From Cladopsammia gracilis (lineage: Eukaryota; Cnidaria; Anthozoa; Scleractinia; Dendrophylliidae), in the NCBI GenBank assembly GCA_022457155.1, contig JAJGOT010000419.1:707173-771172 (forward strand): DNA of 64,000 bases, read 5' to 3'. Of the stretch, positions 12,879-24,700 are shown in pieces. A program made the position numbers and the translations under genes. The notes under the pieces were generated by a model that searched no databases, was not told the origin of the DNA, and worked only from the letters and a program-made list of their open reading frames with translations. Within the stretch, counting starts at the first letter, position 1, and each line of letters opens with the position of its first letter.

Positions 12879-15800
12879 TCATCTCAGCTTGCTCATGAGG
12901 TCCGTAACAAGCTCCGCCAGAATCACAACATATTCAGAACCGTCATGAACTTGCTGTCCGCTCGCATCCTTGAGCCATTCTACCTTGAGTCTGTTTAGAC
13001 TGTCATGTACATGGGGCTGTTTAAACTCACTCCTACATCCCTCCACCATCACATGCAGCGCTTGAAGTACTTTCTCTCTCGTGTCATTCTCTGTGGTATG
13101 CAGGAGACTGGGTACTAGTTGACACCAGCCCTTCTCGACCATCATTTGCAAAAGAGGGATCCTTAGAACAAGAAAAAAATGTTTCGGCTATATGTTATTA
13201 TTTCGGGGCATTCGTTCAGTCAAATAAGAATTGTTCTGCTTTTACAATAGGTTCAGACACCTTTGTATCAGTTAGTTATAGAATCAAAACATTCCAAAGA
13301 AAGGTGAGCAACACATCCCCACTCTGCCACCGGGGAGATGTTATCCTCTTTCTCAGAGACTCACCCCCCTCTGCCCCCGGGGAGATATTATCCTCTCTCT
13401 CTCAGAGACTCACCCCCCTCTGTCCCCGGGGAGTTATTATCCGCTTTCTCAGAGACTATCTCCCCTCTGCCCCGGGGAGATACTATCCTCTTTCTCAGAG
13501 ACTCACCCCCCTCTGCCCCCGGGGAGATATTATCCTCTTTTATCAGAAACTCACCCCCCCTCTGCCCCTGGGGAGATATTATCCGCTTTCTCAGAGACTA
13601 ACCCCCTCTGCCCTGGGGAGATACTATCCTCTTTCTCAGAGACTCACCCTCCTCTGCCCCAGGGAGATATTATCCCCCTTCTTCGACACTCACTCCCTCT
13701 GCCCCTGCCTCTATTACATGTGTGCTTAACAGTGAATTGTTATGATTGGAGAATTAAGATGTGCTCTCTTAGAGTTTAAAGGTTAACAATAAAATTCTCA
13801 GTTAACAATTTTTTTTCCCTTGTAAGCAGAGTATGGTGATTACAAATCAACATGAGAATATAAATTAACAGTACAAGTACCTGCTAGAAATGTCACCAGA
13901 AACATCTTGTCCCTGCTTTTCTAAGAGTGCTTTAACATGTTCAATTTGTTCTGTGAGTATGTCAGTCATGAGCGTTATTGCTTTGATAGCTAAAGGTCCA
14001 CTCCCTGGTTCCTCAAACAGCTTCTGAAATATTTCAAGTCCATTCAGCTTAAGAAAGTCTCGCTGTCCAATAGGAAACAGCCTAATAAGAGATGACAGTG
14101 CATACATGGCTTTCTTTCTCACTGCCATGGGTTCACGTTTGGACAGCAGTCGGAGAAGTAGTGGCAGTGCTCCTTGTTTCAATGCTGCTTGTTGTACTGT
14201 TGGATTGCTGTTCAAGAAAATAAAAGAGAAAGCCAAACAATGAAGAAAGCATAATTAAATCAACACATGAAAATGCACACTCATGACACATGCTGAGTAA
14301 CTGCTGACTGCCGGCTGGAAGTGAGTCGGAACACGCAAAATGAATATGCCGGGAACACTACAAAGGACATGCTGAGAATGCTATAACTGACAAGCTGGGA
14401 ACGTTATATAACTGAGTAGCTAGAAACACTTTATAAAGGACACCCCGCAACAAGCTAACGCCATAGCCACATTCTCCTAGTTGTTAACTAAAGTTAAATA
14501 TATTCACTTCATTTAGGAAACAAAATAGAGGCTGTAAATATTTATCAGATGGATGTGCCTAAGACAATTTTTATAGAAGAAAATGTATGAGAGACTGTCT
14601 TTTGGTCAGGAGCTGTGGAGCATCAATCTAAATGCTGTGTTTTTCAATTATGTAAAGTTGGTTCTATGAACTTATAACGGCCCTGTGGATGAAATCCTAA
14701 AGTGTGACCATTCAAATGAAAGCTACTGAGCAGTACTTTCCTGTGGTGCTGTTTATTATGCTGTACAAGGTGGTTCTAACTTTTGAGTCTGTGGATGAAA
14801 TCCTAAAGTGTGACCATTCAAATGAAAGCTACTGAGTAGTACTTTCCTGTGGTGCTGTTTATTATGCTGTACAAGGTGGTTCTAACTTTTGAGTCTGTGG
14901 ATGAAATCCTAAAGTGTGACCATTCAAATGAAAGCTATTGAGCAGTACTTTCCTGTGGTACTGTTTACTATGCTGTACAAGGTGGTTCTAACTTTTGAGT
15001 CTGTGGATGAAATCCTAAAGTGTGACCATTCAAATGAAAGCTATTGAGCAGTACTTTCCTGTGGTACTGTTTATTATGCAGTACAAGGTGGTTCTAACTT
15101 TTGAGTCTGTGGATGAAATCCTAAAGTGCGACCATTCAAATGAAAGCTACTGAGCAGTACTTTCCTGTGGTACTGTTTATTATGCAGTACAAGGCGATTC
15201 TTACTTTTGAGTCTGTGGATGAAATCCTAAAGTTAAATGAACATTCAAATGACTAACTTTTGAGTTTGAAGATAAAATCCTAAAGTGTGACCATTCAAAT
15301 AAGAGCTACTGAGCAGTACTTTCCTGTGATACTGTTTTATATTATGCTGTACAAGGTGGTTCTTACTATTGAGTCTGTAGATGAAATGCGCAAGTGTGAC
15401 CATTCAAATGACGAACTTTTGAGTTTGTGGATGAATCCTGAGTGTAACCATTCAGATGAAAGCCCTTTAGCAGTACTCAGCTGTGGTACTGTTTATTATG
15501 CTACATACATACATGTACAAGGTCGGTTTTAACCTATAAGTCTGTGGATAAAACTTAAAGTGTGACTGTTCAGATGAAACCTACACTGTATTGAGCAGTT
15601 AACTTTTTAGTAGTGGAACTGGTTATTATTCTGTACAAAATGGTGCTAACTTTGGAGTCCTTGAACAAAACCTCAAGTTATGACCATTCAGATATTAGCT
15701 AATGACTGGAGTATTTTCATTTGGTACTGGGGGATGATATTTTGCAAAATGTCATCTGGGAACGCATTTGAAGAACGCAATCCTAATTTCGTGTTTTGTG

Positions 15801-17764
15801 GTTTATGTGCAGTAAAATTTGAGATTTTTTGGTAGACGGTCTTCCAAATGGCCGCCCCTATTGTTTTTTTTTTCAGGGGCTCATTTCGGCTGGAAATCCC
15901 TTCCAATGCGTCTCCATAATCTGTGATTACTGCTTGTTTTTATCTGTTGTTAATCTTGTCCAGTTTGAAAAGCAGCCAACTTACCTTTGTGTTGCTGATC
16001 CCAGTACATAAGCTGCTCTACTTATGATGTTTGGCTCTGTGGAATTCATGAGTTTGATCACCAGAGAAAGTCCTCCAATGCTGTCCAAATCTCTCGCATT
16101 ATCAATCTGATGCACATAAAACTCAAGCTCATCCAAAGCATACTCTTTTTCCGCTTGACTGGAACTTGTGCTGTTAAGTGTCTCAACATGCTGTGTGATT
16201 ATTTCAACATCCTTTTTAACAAATATATCTGCTCCTTCTAGTTCCTTTCGGATTTCCTCAACAGATCGGAATTTTTTACCTGTGTATAGCAAGAATATAA
16301 CATTTAATACCACATGCATCACTTCTGAATTGAAGTCGTCGGAACATCTTTGGCAATGTTTAGGAAGTTGTCGGAAATTTTTTGAAAATTCGGGTAATAT
16401 GGATACGAAAATCACACGCATTTGACATAGGAAAAGTTGGCAGGTACAGAAGACTAGCCTGGCTGAGAAGCCAGCATCTGATGTCTGTTCTCATTTGCAG
16501 ATTGCTCACCACATGATTATTTTGAACATTCAAATTATTTAATCATAGTACATATAATAAGTATAATAACTTACTTCCATCCATCTGACTCTGCAGTTGT
16601 TCAGAATTCTCTCCATCAGGACTTTCGTCGTGGAATTTATCACGAAAATCCTTCAATGCTTCTTTAAGATGCTGCTTTGAAATAACATTTCTGTCAATCG
16701 TGATAACCTTTTGTTTGGAATCCTTGTTACTATGGTACTTGCTTCCGTCATCTCCATCCATGAGCTTAGCTTCTTTCAGTCCTGTCTGTAAGTTCATGCG
16801 CACATGGAGTCCAGCGGGAATTCCTTGGCCTGGCAGAATTGTTTGCCAGTTTGCTGTTGGTTGGAACACCTGGAGGTCTTCGTCGTCTGGATATTCCGCA
16901 TTTGTTGTTATTTTCACATCACTTTCCTTGGCATTGTCATCAGATTCAACCAATATAAGTCCAGGTTGAGAATCTCCTAGACCTAAAGAAAACAGTGTTG
17001 TAATTTACTTCACATAGTAAAGGGGTATGCATAATTTGGATGTGAAGCTCACAAGGCAAGATGGTCTTATTATATAAGCTTAGTGTTTGCACAAAAATTC
17101 AACAATAAATAATTTTCTGAGAAATTTTCTTACCGAAACGACTAGAGCCTGAAAAAGATGATAGTTTTCACATGTCTTCAAATCAGATGAAACTACAGCA
17201 CATGTATCATTACTTTTTTTAACAACTGTTTAATTCCAAACTTCCTTTTTTTACAAATAAATGCTTTGGCATGGTAAAGAGAAGTTAATCATTTAAAAGA
17301 AAATCTTGAGACAAGGCTTATAAAAGTTGTAACTGCTGTCCAGTCTAAATAAACGTGTGTACAGCTATACACTGTAGTCCAATAATATGTTGTAGTTAAT
17401 TTTTTATTCCAGGTAATTTTTGTTTTTCCTTTGTTTCAAATTCATTAGCATATATTACGATACCAAAAACAATGGAAAAATAAAAATTACCTGAGATAAA
17501 AAACTAACTCGGTACAACATATCTACTTCCTCCTAAAGATCAAATGTGTTTTTTAGTACTGTATCCTTGGATGGGCTTGGATGAATCCTTTCCTTGATTC
17601 TCTAGTCTTTTACAATAACTAAACGTAAACCTATGAGTTGACTTTGTAAATCGTGGGTAAAGAAATACAAGCTGCATTGTGAAAATTAATAAACACGGTG
17701 ATCATAAAAGCTGCACCAACTTACTTGACGACAACAAGACAAAAAGCACAAAATACTGCAACAT
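12879..17764 (-). CDS. SIL1: SIL1 nucleotide exchange factor for BiP
   Basis: Six minus-strand exons: 17764-17725, 17148-17134, 16982-16575, 16279-15985, 14207-13881, 13161-12879 (stop). Total 1368 nt, 455 aa, close to human SIL1 (461 aa). All junctions are GT-AG and in phase. Exon 1 encodes a signal peptide (MLQYFVLFVLLSS). The mature N-terminus has the family block VFQPTANWQ ... PAGLHVRMNLQTG. Armadillo-like helices follow (YVHQIDNARDLDSIGGL, LMNSTEP, NPTVQQAALKQGALPLLLRLL, then GWCQLVPSLLHTTENDTREKVLQAL). SIL1 works in the ER lumen, prying open the BiP/HSPA5 nucleotide-binding domain to release ADP. The C-terminus ends MSKLR rather than a KDEL-type signal, resembling the human KELR end. 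Head-to-head with REEP. Confidence 0.95.
13312..13715. repeat. GC-rich minisatellite, about 47-bp unit, about 8 copies
   Basis: The cagagact core recurs at 13354, 13403, 13450, 13496, 13544 (variant), 13592 and 13637, spacing 45-49 bp. Each unit reads roughly ctcacccccctctgcccc, cggggagatattatcc, tctttctcagaga. It lies in SIL1 intron 5. Apparent ORFs here are translations of the repeat. Confidence 0.9.
14685..15700. repeat. 106-bp tandem satellite array
   Basis: The gtggatgaaatcctaaagtg core starts at 14685, 14791, 14897, 15003, 15109 and 15215: an exact 106-bp period for six copies, nearly identical. Shortened, diverged copies follow to about 15700. The array lies in SIL1 intron 4. The unit shares gtgtgaccattcaaatgaaa, agcagtactt and ttctaacttttgagtctgtg with the dispersed MITE copies at 28778-28996 and 48201-48400, so it appears to come from that element. 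Confidence 0.92.
17134..17148 (-). other. SIL1: 15-nt micro-exon of SIL1 (exon 2)
   Basis: On the minus strand this is ctttttcag, then GCTCTAGTCGTTTCG, then gtaagaaa. It links phase 1 at the end of exon 1 to phase 1 at the start of exon 3. It adds the Ser/Arg/Phe residues between the signal peptide and the mature N-terminus. Skipping it would also keep the frame, so it could be alternatively spliced. Inferred from splice sites and phase only. Confidence 0.75.
17385..17522. repeat. Hairpin MITE, 'tatgttgta' family
   Basis: Begins atatgttgtagttaattttt and ends aaaaactaactcggtacaacatat, with complementary interior (ccaggtaatttttgttttt / aaaaattacctgag). It lies in SIL1 intron 1. Confidence 0.65.
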
Positions 17765-18735
17765 CCTAGTTCATCGATTTCTTCTGACTTGTTTCTTGAT
17801 GTCTGATTTACAAATGGAAGTACAAGCAAGTTTTGTAGCAAAGAAATTCTTTAAAATGGCACGTTCGATTTGGTCTATTTTGCTTTTTATTTCGACAAGA
17901 GAACTTCATGAACGAAAGCCACGTATGCGAATAACCGCTGACCGGATGTAAATGATGAAATTTACACAGCGCGCCAAAGACTTGGAATTTTTTCATTGGT
18001 GGATTGATATCAGCATGCATCAGCAATTTTTTTTTTAAACGACAATGCATAAATTCACAGTCCAGTATGTTGAGTCAAGTTTATTTTAGTTAAGTACACG
18101 TTTCTTTTTTTCTATATCCAATGAACTTGTCCTACGTTGTCCTCCAATGGTAGTTATGATAAATAAAATCGTGTCCGGGATATTATACGTATTCAAAAAC
18201 TATAATATAAACGGCAAAACCACAGCGACAAACCAATGAAGAGTGCCGGATCTATCTTAGACCTGGATCAGTAAAAATCTTGAATGAGGTACTGACCTAA
18301 AATCTGGCTTGTTAAAAGCTCTATTTAAAAGACTGTTACTTGTATTTTGATAATTACAGTAGCCAAAAAAAATCACTTTCGATTACAAATAAACAGATTC
18401 AGGAGCCCATTGATGTGGCTCCTGACAGTTTTCGAAGTTTCATCATTGAACAAACCTCCCATTTCTTTGTTTTCTTCTCATTCATTTCCTTTCCTGCTAC
18501 GTCAGATTCTTACGTCATCACCTCCTCTATTGAATCTGCTGACCGTGCGGATTGCAGTTGCAGATCAGAAACAACAATCGATGCAAAGGAAGCAACGCAT
18601 ATAAAACTGCACCCAAATCTCAATTTTCCAGTTTCCTTTCTTTGGATTGCGGAGGACGAGTTTTGGAAGACAATATGATCTGAGCCAAGTTGTTTACTAT
18701 CGAATTGCAGCCACATCGAGCGTTTTGTTGCAGAA
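17765..18735. promoter_or_regulatory. Divergent SIL1/REEP intergenic region
   Basis: Separates the minus-strand SIL1 start (17764) from the plus-strand REEP start (18736), so it must hold both promoters and 5' UTRs. No convincing TATA box was seen for either. It includes a dispersed repeat piece at 18230-18275 (agcgacaaacc ... gacctggatcagta) also found near 6495. The open frames in 18340-18680 show no recognisable protein. Confidence 0.55.
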
Positions 18736-21700
18736 ATGGTTTCGTACGTAGCATCGCGAGTTATCATGTAAGTAAGCTTATTGGCGCGGCAATTTCGATC
18801 TTCTCTTCTTTCAAAATAAATGACATTACTTTTTTGTTCGTCCCATACAGGCTCGTGTTCGGAACTCTGTATCCAGCTTATTCATCTTACAAGGCTATCA
18901 AGATGAAGAATGTCCGAGAATACGTAAGAGATTATTTCTTTCTGCCACGATTTTATAAGCTTAATAAAGAGTCGTACTAGCTTTATCGTTAAAATCTTTC
19001 GATTTGCTTGCTGTTTTTTGTATTTTTATTTTGCGTAACTACTGAGAAAACAAGATTAAGCTTAAGGACATGTTTTTGCATCAGTCTTTACAGCTCAACT
19101 GAAGATTAAATTGCATTTGCTAATAGTCGAAGTGTGAGTTCCAATGAATGATAATCAAACAAACAGGAAAGCACTTGCGGTTATTCCACTTCACGCATAG
19201 AAACATGAGATGAAAATCGCTCTGATTTAAATGTAAAATTTCGAGACAAAGTGCAACTGCCAACTCAGACTTCTTCTTTTGCCGCTGGCATGTTTTATTA
19301 TGCTCGTATTGCGCGGAGATCTGTTATTTAGATATTTATTTATATTGGACATTTTCTCACGTACAATGGATGGTCCGGTGTTTTCCAGAAAATATCTTGA
19401 AGTCTGACGATTTAAATTGTATCCTAATTTTAGTGTACTTGCATAAAAGGCTTTCGATCCACTTACGTTTGTCCATTGTCGATCTATAACTGATATGAGT
19501 TTTCCAAACCTGGCCTTTTGCAATCGTTAATTTGATATTTAGATGTTTTCTTTTATACGCTTGAACGTGCAATTGTTTCCCTGAAAATTGGACTTAATTG
19601 CAGGTATAGACTTGTGGTTTTGCCTGAAATTCAATGAATATGTACACGGTTATCAAAAATAATGAGGTAGCAGCTCAGGTAACAGATATTTGAATCAATT
19701 AGTTCACTTCTAGCATTCATTTTTTGCAAATTTTATTTTGTTATACATTACAGTGAAACGTGTGCCAAAAATAAATTGTGTTAATATATAATTGGTTTCT
19801 TAATATTTATTACAGGCGTCATGTAGTCAAGACATCAAAACGGTTTAGGCACTGAACATTTTAACCCAGAAATAAAAGTTTCACAATGGCAAGCTGCATA
19901 ATTTGGAAGTTATGGTGTATACAACAATTCATGTTTGTTTAACAAAAATTTGCATCTCATAGCCTTTTCCTTAATCTGTGCAGTGTTTGGAGTCCTTTGT
20001 AAGGGTGTCATTTTTTTATCAAATAGAGGAAATGGAAAGTTTCTACACCGAATGTATTAAACATCAACTAACCCAATGTAATATTACAAATTAATTTTTA
20101 CTTTTCAAAAAGAGTAAGATTGACCCGGGAAGATTGATCTTCATGAATAACAATACTCATTGTAAACAAAGATATTGGTTGAAGGGGTACACATTCCTTA
20201 ATCACTTCATTTTCACTGTGTACAATTTTGGATTAATATTGTTTGAGTACAAAGTTCTTGATTGCAATTTGAATTAACCTATGTCTAATGTAAAGTAAAA
20301 GAATTACACTGTCTCTTACTGAATATGTGGCCTCTTTGAATAAATATGTTTAGAACTTTGTAACATTTCTTATCAACATGATAGCCAGCAAGGGTCCTGA
20401 TCCACAAGTAGGCAATTTTATAATATTGGAGGATATTTGCTGATAAAATTCAACCTGGAAAACAGTTTAGCATTGCATTCTGTTTTACCCTTTAAGACCT
20501 TGGTTAAATTCTAAAGATTATTGTTAGTCTAAAAGAAAATTGTTTTGGGTTCTTAAATAATCCATGGCTTTGCTTTTCTGGATCTTTTATTATGGCCAGC
20601 ACCATTAAATGCATTGGGCTTGAAAATAGAAAATTTAAAGTCATTAAAAGTGCACTTGTGGCTTGAAAGGCCTCCAAATATATGTTGTTTTCATTATCAA
20701 TGCAGGCTGAAAGGAGTTAAATTCTGCATTGCAGAAGGAAAATTTCATTTCCAAGACAAAAATTAGCTGGACAAAAAAAAATGTTAAAACAAAAATTTCA
20801 CTCTGGGAGAGCATACATTTATTTTTATAGTGCATTTTAGTATCTCTAAATTTTAATAGTCCTAAAAGAGACATGAACTAACTGGAAGTCAGTACCTTCT
20901 TTGATATACCAAAAATTGTGTCTTATTTTAAAAGTAAAAGTTGAATGTAACTTACATAATTATGTACTTTTGAGCAGTATCTTATCTATGCAGTAAGCAG
21001 TATATAATGATGTTATGGATAATTTTTAATTACAATGTCTGTGCTTTGTTTGTTTCTTCAGGTTAGATGGATGATGTACTGGATAGTTTTTGCTCTATTT
21101 ATCACTGCAGAACTCTTTGCTGATCTTCTTCTTGCATTTTGGTAAGCATAGCTGTGGTAATAATGGTTGTTATTAGGCTTGAGGGTTTGAGAGTTAGACA
21201 ATTACGACGACTAGCCTGTGAGCAAGCTGTCGGGCTCAGGGGCAGGGATTGCGGGATGGGGAAGGGAGGGGGAAGAAGCATGAACTTGTAGCCATGTCTT
21301 AGGAATTTGAATTTCTGCATTGCAGTAGTAGACAGAAAATGCTGATTGGTGGAAATTTAATTCAGTGGTGCATCATGCGCTGATTACAGAAACCTGTAAC
21401 AGAGGAAATCTATTGAATCTTGGGGGCCGAGCGGCATACAACATGACGCCCCAGAGCGAAAGCCGACAGGAAGCTCTGGAGTTGAGGACGCCAATTATGC
21501 ACCCAAAAACACAGTTAAGGATAGGAAACTGGAACGTGAGGACGCTGTACGCACAAGGGAAGGCAGCCCAAGCGGCAAAAGCAATGAGGGAGGCTAAATT
21601 GCAGATCATGGGTATAAGCGAAAGTAGATGGTGCGGATCGGGAAAGCTCATACTGAATACTGGTGAGACAATATTATACTCTGGCAGAGATGATGACATC

Positions 21701-24700
21701 CATCAACACGGCGTGGCCATCATGCTAAGCAGGGAAGCAGCTAGAGCATTGATCAACTGGACACCTATCGATGAGAGAATAATTCGAGCTAGATTCCACT
21801 CTAGGCATGTCAAGTTGACGTTAATACACGCATATGCTCCCACCAATGACGCTGACGAAGAGACGAAAGATCACTTCTATGAGAAGCTTCAGGTAATTGT
21901 GGAGAAAACTCAGAAACATGATATACTGGTTATCACGGGAGATCTAAACGCAAAAGTCGGGAACGATGTGGAAGGGTACGAACGAGTAATGGGTAAACAT
22001 GGAATCGGAACTAGGAATGAAAACGGTGAAAAACTGTGCGATTTTTGCGCCATGAATGATTTGGTAATCACTGGCACGATATTCCCACATAAAGAGATCC
22101 ACAAGCAAACTTGGATATCCCCTGACAGGCACACTTGCAATCAAATAGATCATGTGTTAATCAACAGGAGATTTAGAACATCCGTGTTGGATACAAGGGT
22201 CATTAGATCAGCCGATATCGCCAGCGACCACCAACTTGTCTGCAGCAGATTGAGATTGAAGCTAAGAGCAGCTCCCAACGGACACGCAATTAGAAGGGCG
22301 AGATATGATACTTCGAAACTAGAAAATGATGGGTGTAGAAGGCAATTTCGTTTGGAGCTAAGGAACAGGTTTGAGATGTTGCAGAATGAAGGACCAGAAG
22401 ACAGTATGGACGACAACCTGGAGGCTGAATTGGAGAAAGCTAATGATATCTTAGAGAAAGCTTACAACACGACAGCAAAGAAAGTCTTAGGATTTAAGAA
22501 AAAGAAAGTTAAACCATGGATCAGTAAAGAATCGTGGGATCTTATTGAGCAAAGGAAAGCTATAAAACTGAAACTTGATGGAACAAGCTCGGAGAGACTG
22601 AAGGAAAAGAGGCGAGCTGAATATAAAGCCAAAGATAGAGAAGTGAAGAGGCAAATACGCAGGGACAAGAGAAACTGGTCAGAAGGAATAGCAAATGAAG
22701 CTGAGGAAGCAGCCAACAATCAGCAGATGAAGACTCTCTACAATCTAACCAAAGTCCTCTGCAATGACAAACCAAAGCAAAGCGCCGCAGTCAACGATAA
22801 GAATGGAAACGCCCTAACCAGCAGTGAAGACAGAAAGAAACGATGGAGAGAACATTTCGCGGAAGTACTCAATAGGGAAGAACCAGCTGACCCGATCAAT
22901 GAAGGAGATTGTGAACAACAGGACATAGCGGACATTGACACCGGACCTGTGAGTAAAGCTGAGATAAGGAAAGCAATCAAGAGTCTTAAGAATGGTAAAG
23001 CCCCGGGCGAAGATATGATAACAGCAGAGCTACTGAAAGTAGACCTTGAATTTACAACGGGCAGAGTCAAAGAACTTGTAGACACAATATGGAACCTGGA
23101 AAAGGTCCCCCGGAAATGGAAGAGGGGTCTAATTGTTAAAATACCGAAGAAAGGAAACTTAAAGGAGTGTAAAAACTGGCGGGGGGTAACCCTGCTACCG
23201 GTTGTTAGCAAGATATTAGGGAGGATCGTTATTGACCGCATTCGGGCTGGGATCGACCACAGGCTCCGTAAAGAACAAGCTGGATTTAGATCAGGTAGAG
23301 GGACGACAGAACAAATTTTTATATTACGCAACATCTTGGAACAAGTGAATGAGTGGCAAGCAACTCTCTATGTTAATTTCGTGGATTTTGAGAAGGCGTT
23401 TGACTCAGTGCATAGGAATGGTTTATGGGTGATAATGAAACAGTATGGTATCCCACAGAAAATCACCAACATAGTTAAAGCGCTGTATGATGGCTTTGAG
23501 TGCGCTGTTGTGGAAGAGGAAACAACCCCAGAATGGTTTGATATAAAGACTGGTGTCAAGCAAGGATGCACGATGTCTGGCTTTCTTTTCCTGCTCGTCA
23601 TAGACTGGACAATGAGGCATACTGTGAGGGACGAAGGAACTGGACTGAGATGGAAATTTACATCCAAACTTGAAGACCTCGATTTTGCTGATGATGTGGC
23701 CTTAATTTCATCAACACAAAGGCATGTACAGCTAAAGACAGACAGGCTAGTGGAAAGTGCTGAGAGGACAGGCCTTCGGGTAAACGTAGGGAAGTGCAAA
23801 GTCATGAGAGTGAATGCAAGAAATAACGAAGCCATCACAGTGAATGGTCAGGCGTTGGAAGATGTAGAGAAATTTGTCTATCTAGGAGCCACTGTATGTA
23901 AGCAAGGAGGGGGCGATGAGGACATTAAAGCTAGGCTAGGGAAAGCGAGAGGAGCATTTGTGAAACTGAACAGAGTATGGAATTCCAACAGTGTGACGAA
24001 GAAAACAAAGATCAAGTTATACAAGACGCTGGTTAAACCCGTTTTAATGTATGGATGCGAGACATGGAAAATGAATGAAGGTGATGCACAAAAGATCAAT
24101 GTGTTCCAAAATCGTTGCCTGAGGAGGATATTGAAGATCAAATGGCAGGATAAGGTTACTAACAAGGAGCTACTGGAAAGGGCAAACGTAGACAGGCTGA
24201 GCGAGGAAGTAAGAAGAAGGAGATGGCGTTTCATTGGACACATCCTTAGAAAACATCCGGATAACGACTGTGTTACAGCCCTGACATGGGCTCCTGAGGG
24301 GAAGAGAAGGAGAGGTTGGCCAAAAACAACCTGGCGGCGCACAGTAGAGAGAGAGAGGACAAAAGCAGGGTGGCAGTCCTGGTGTGAGGTGCGAACCGCC
24401 GCACAAGACAGGCTTCAGTGGAAAACCCATGTGCAGGCCCTGTGCGCCTCATTGGCGCAATAGGCCTAGATGATGATGATGCATCATGCGTTGTGATCAT
24501 GATCAAGACAAAACAAGAATGGTGGTTCTATTAATGAAGGTTCTATTTTAATGAAGCTTGCAAGAATTTTTCAAAATCTCTGGAGAAGTTTCCTTTGGAA
24601 TTAAGACCCGAACATTGTCAAGTAATAAGTGCTTTACATCAAGGTGGTGATGCATTTTATGTCTTCGCTGTTTTGCCTACAGGATGTGGCAAAAGTTTGA

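Noticed and set aside
13304..13729. A 141-codon frame rich in SQRLTPLCPRG repeats
   Set aside because: Simple translation of the 47-bp minisatellite; frame and length follow the repeat.
14685..15700. Possible CRISPR array
   Set aside because: Repeat units abut with no unique spacers, the unit is 106 bp, and the DNA is eukaryotic intron.
18340..18767. Overlapping open frames on both strands between SIL1 and REEP
   Set aside because: No recognisable protein; they lie in the divergent 5' region and overlap REEP exon 1 in other frames.
21373..24506. Many open frames antisense to the LINE (for example 22738-23334, 23368-23838, 23878-24342)
   Set aside because: They are complements of the EN-RT reading frame and show no domain of their own.
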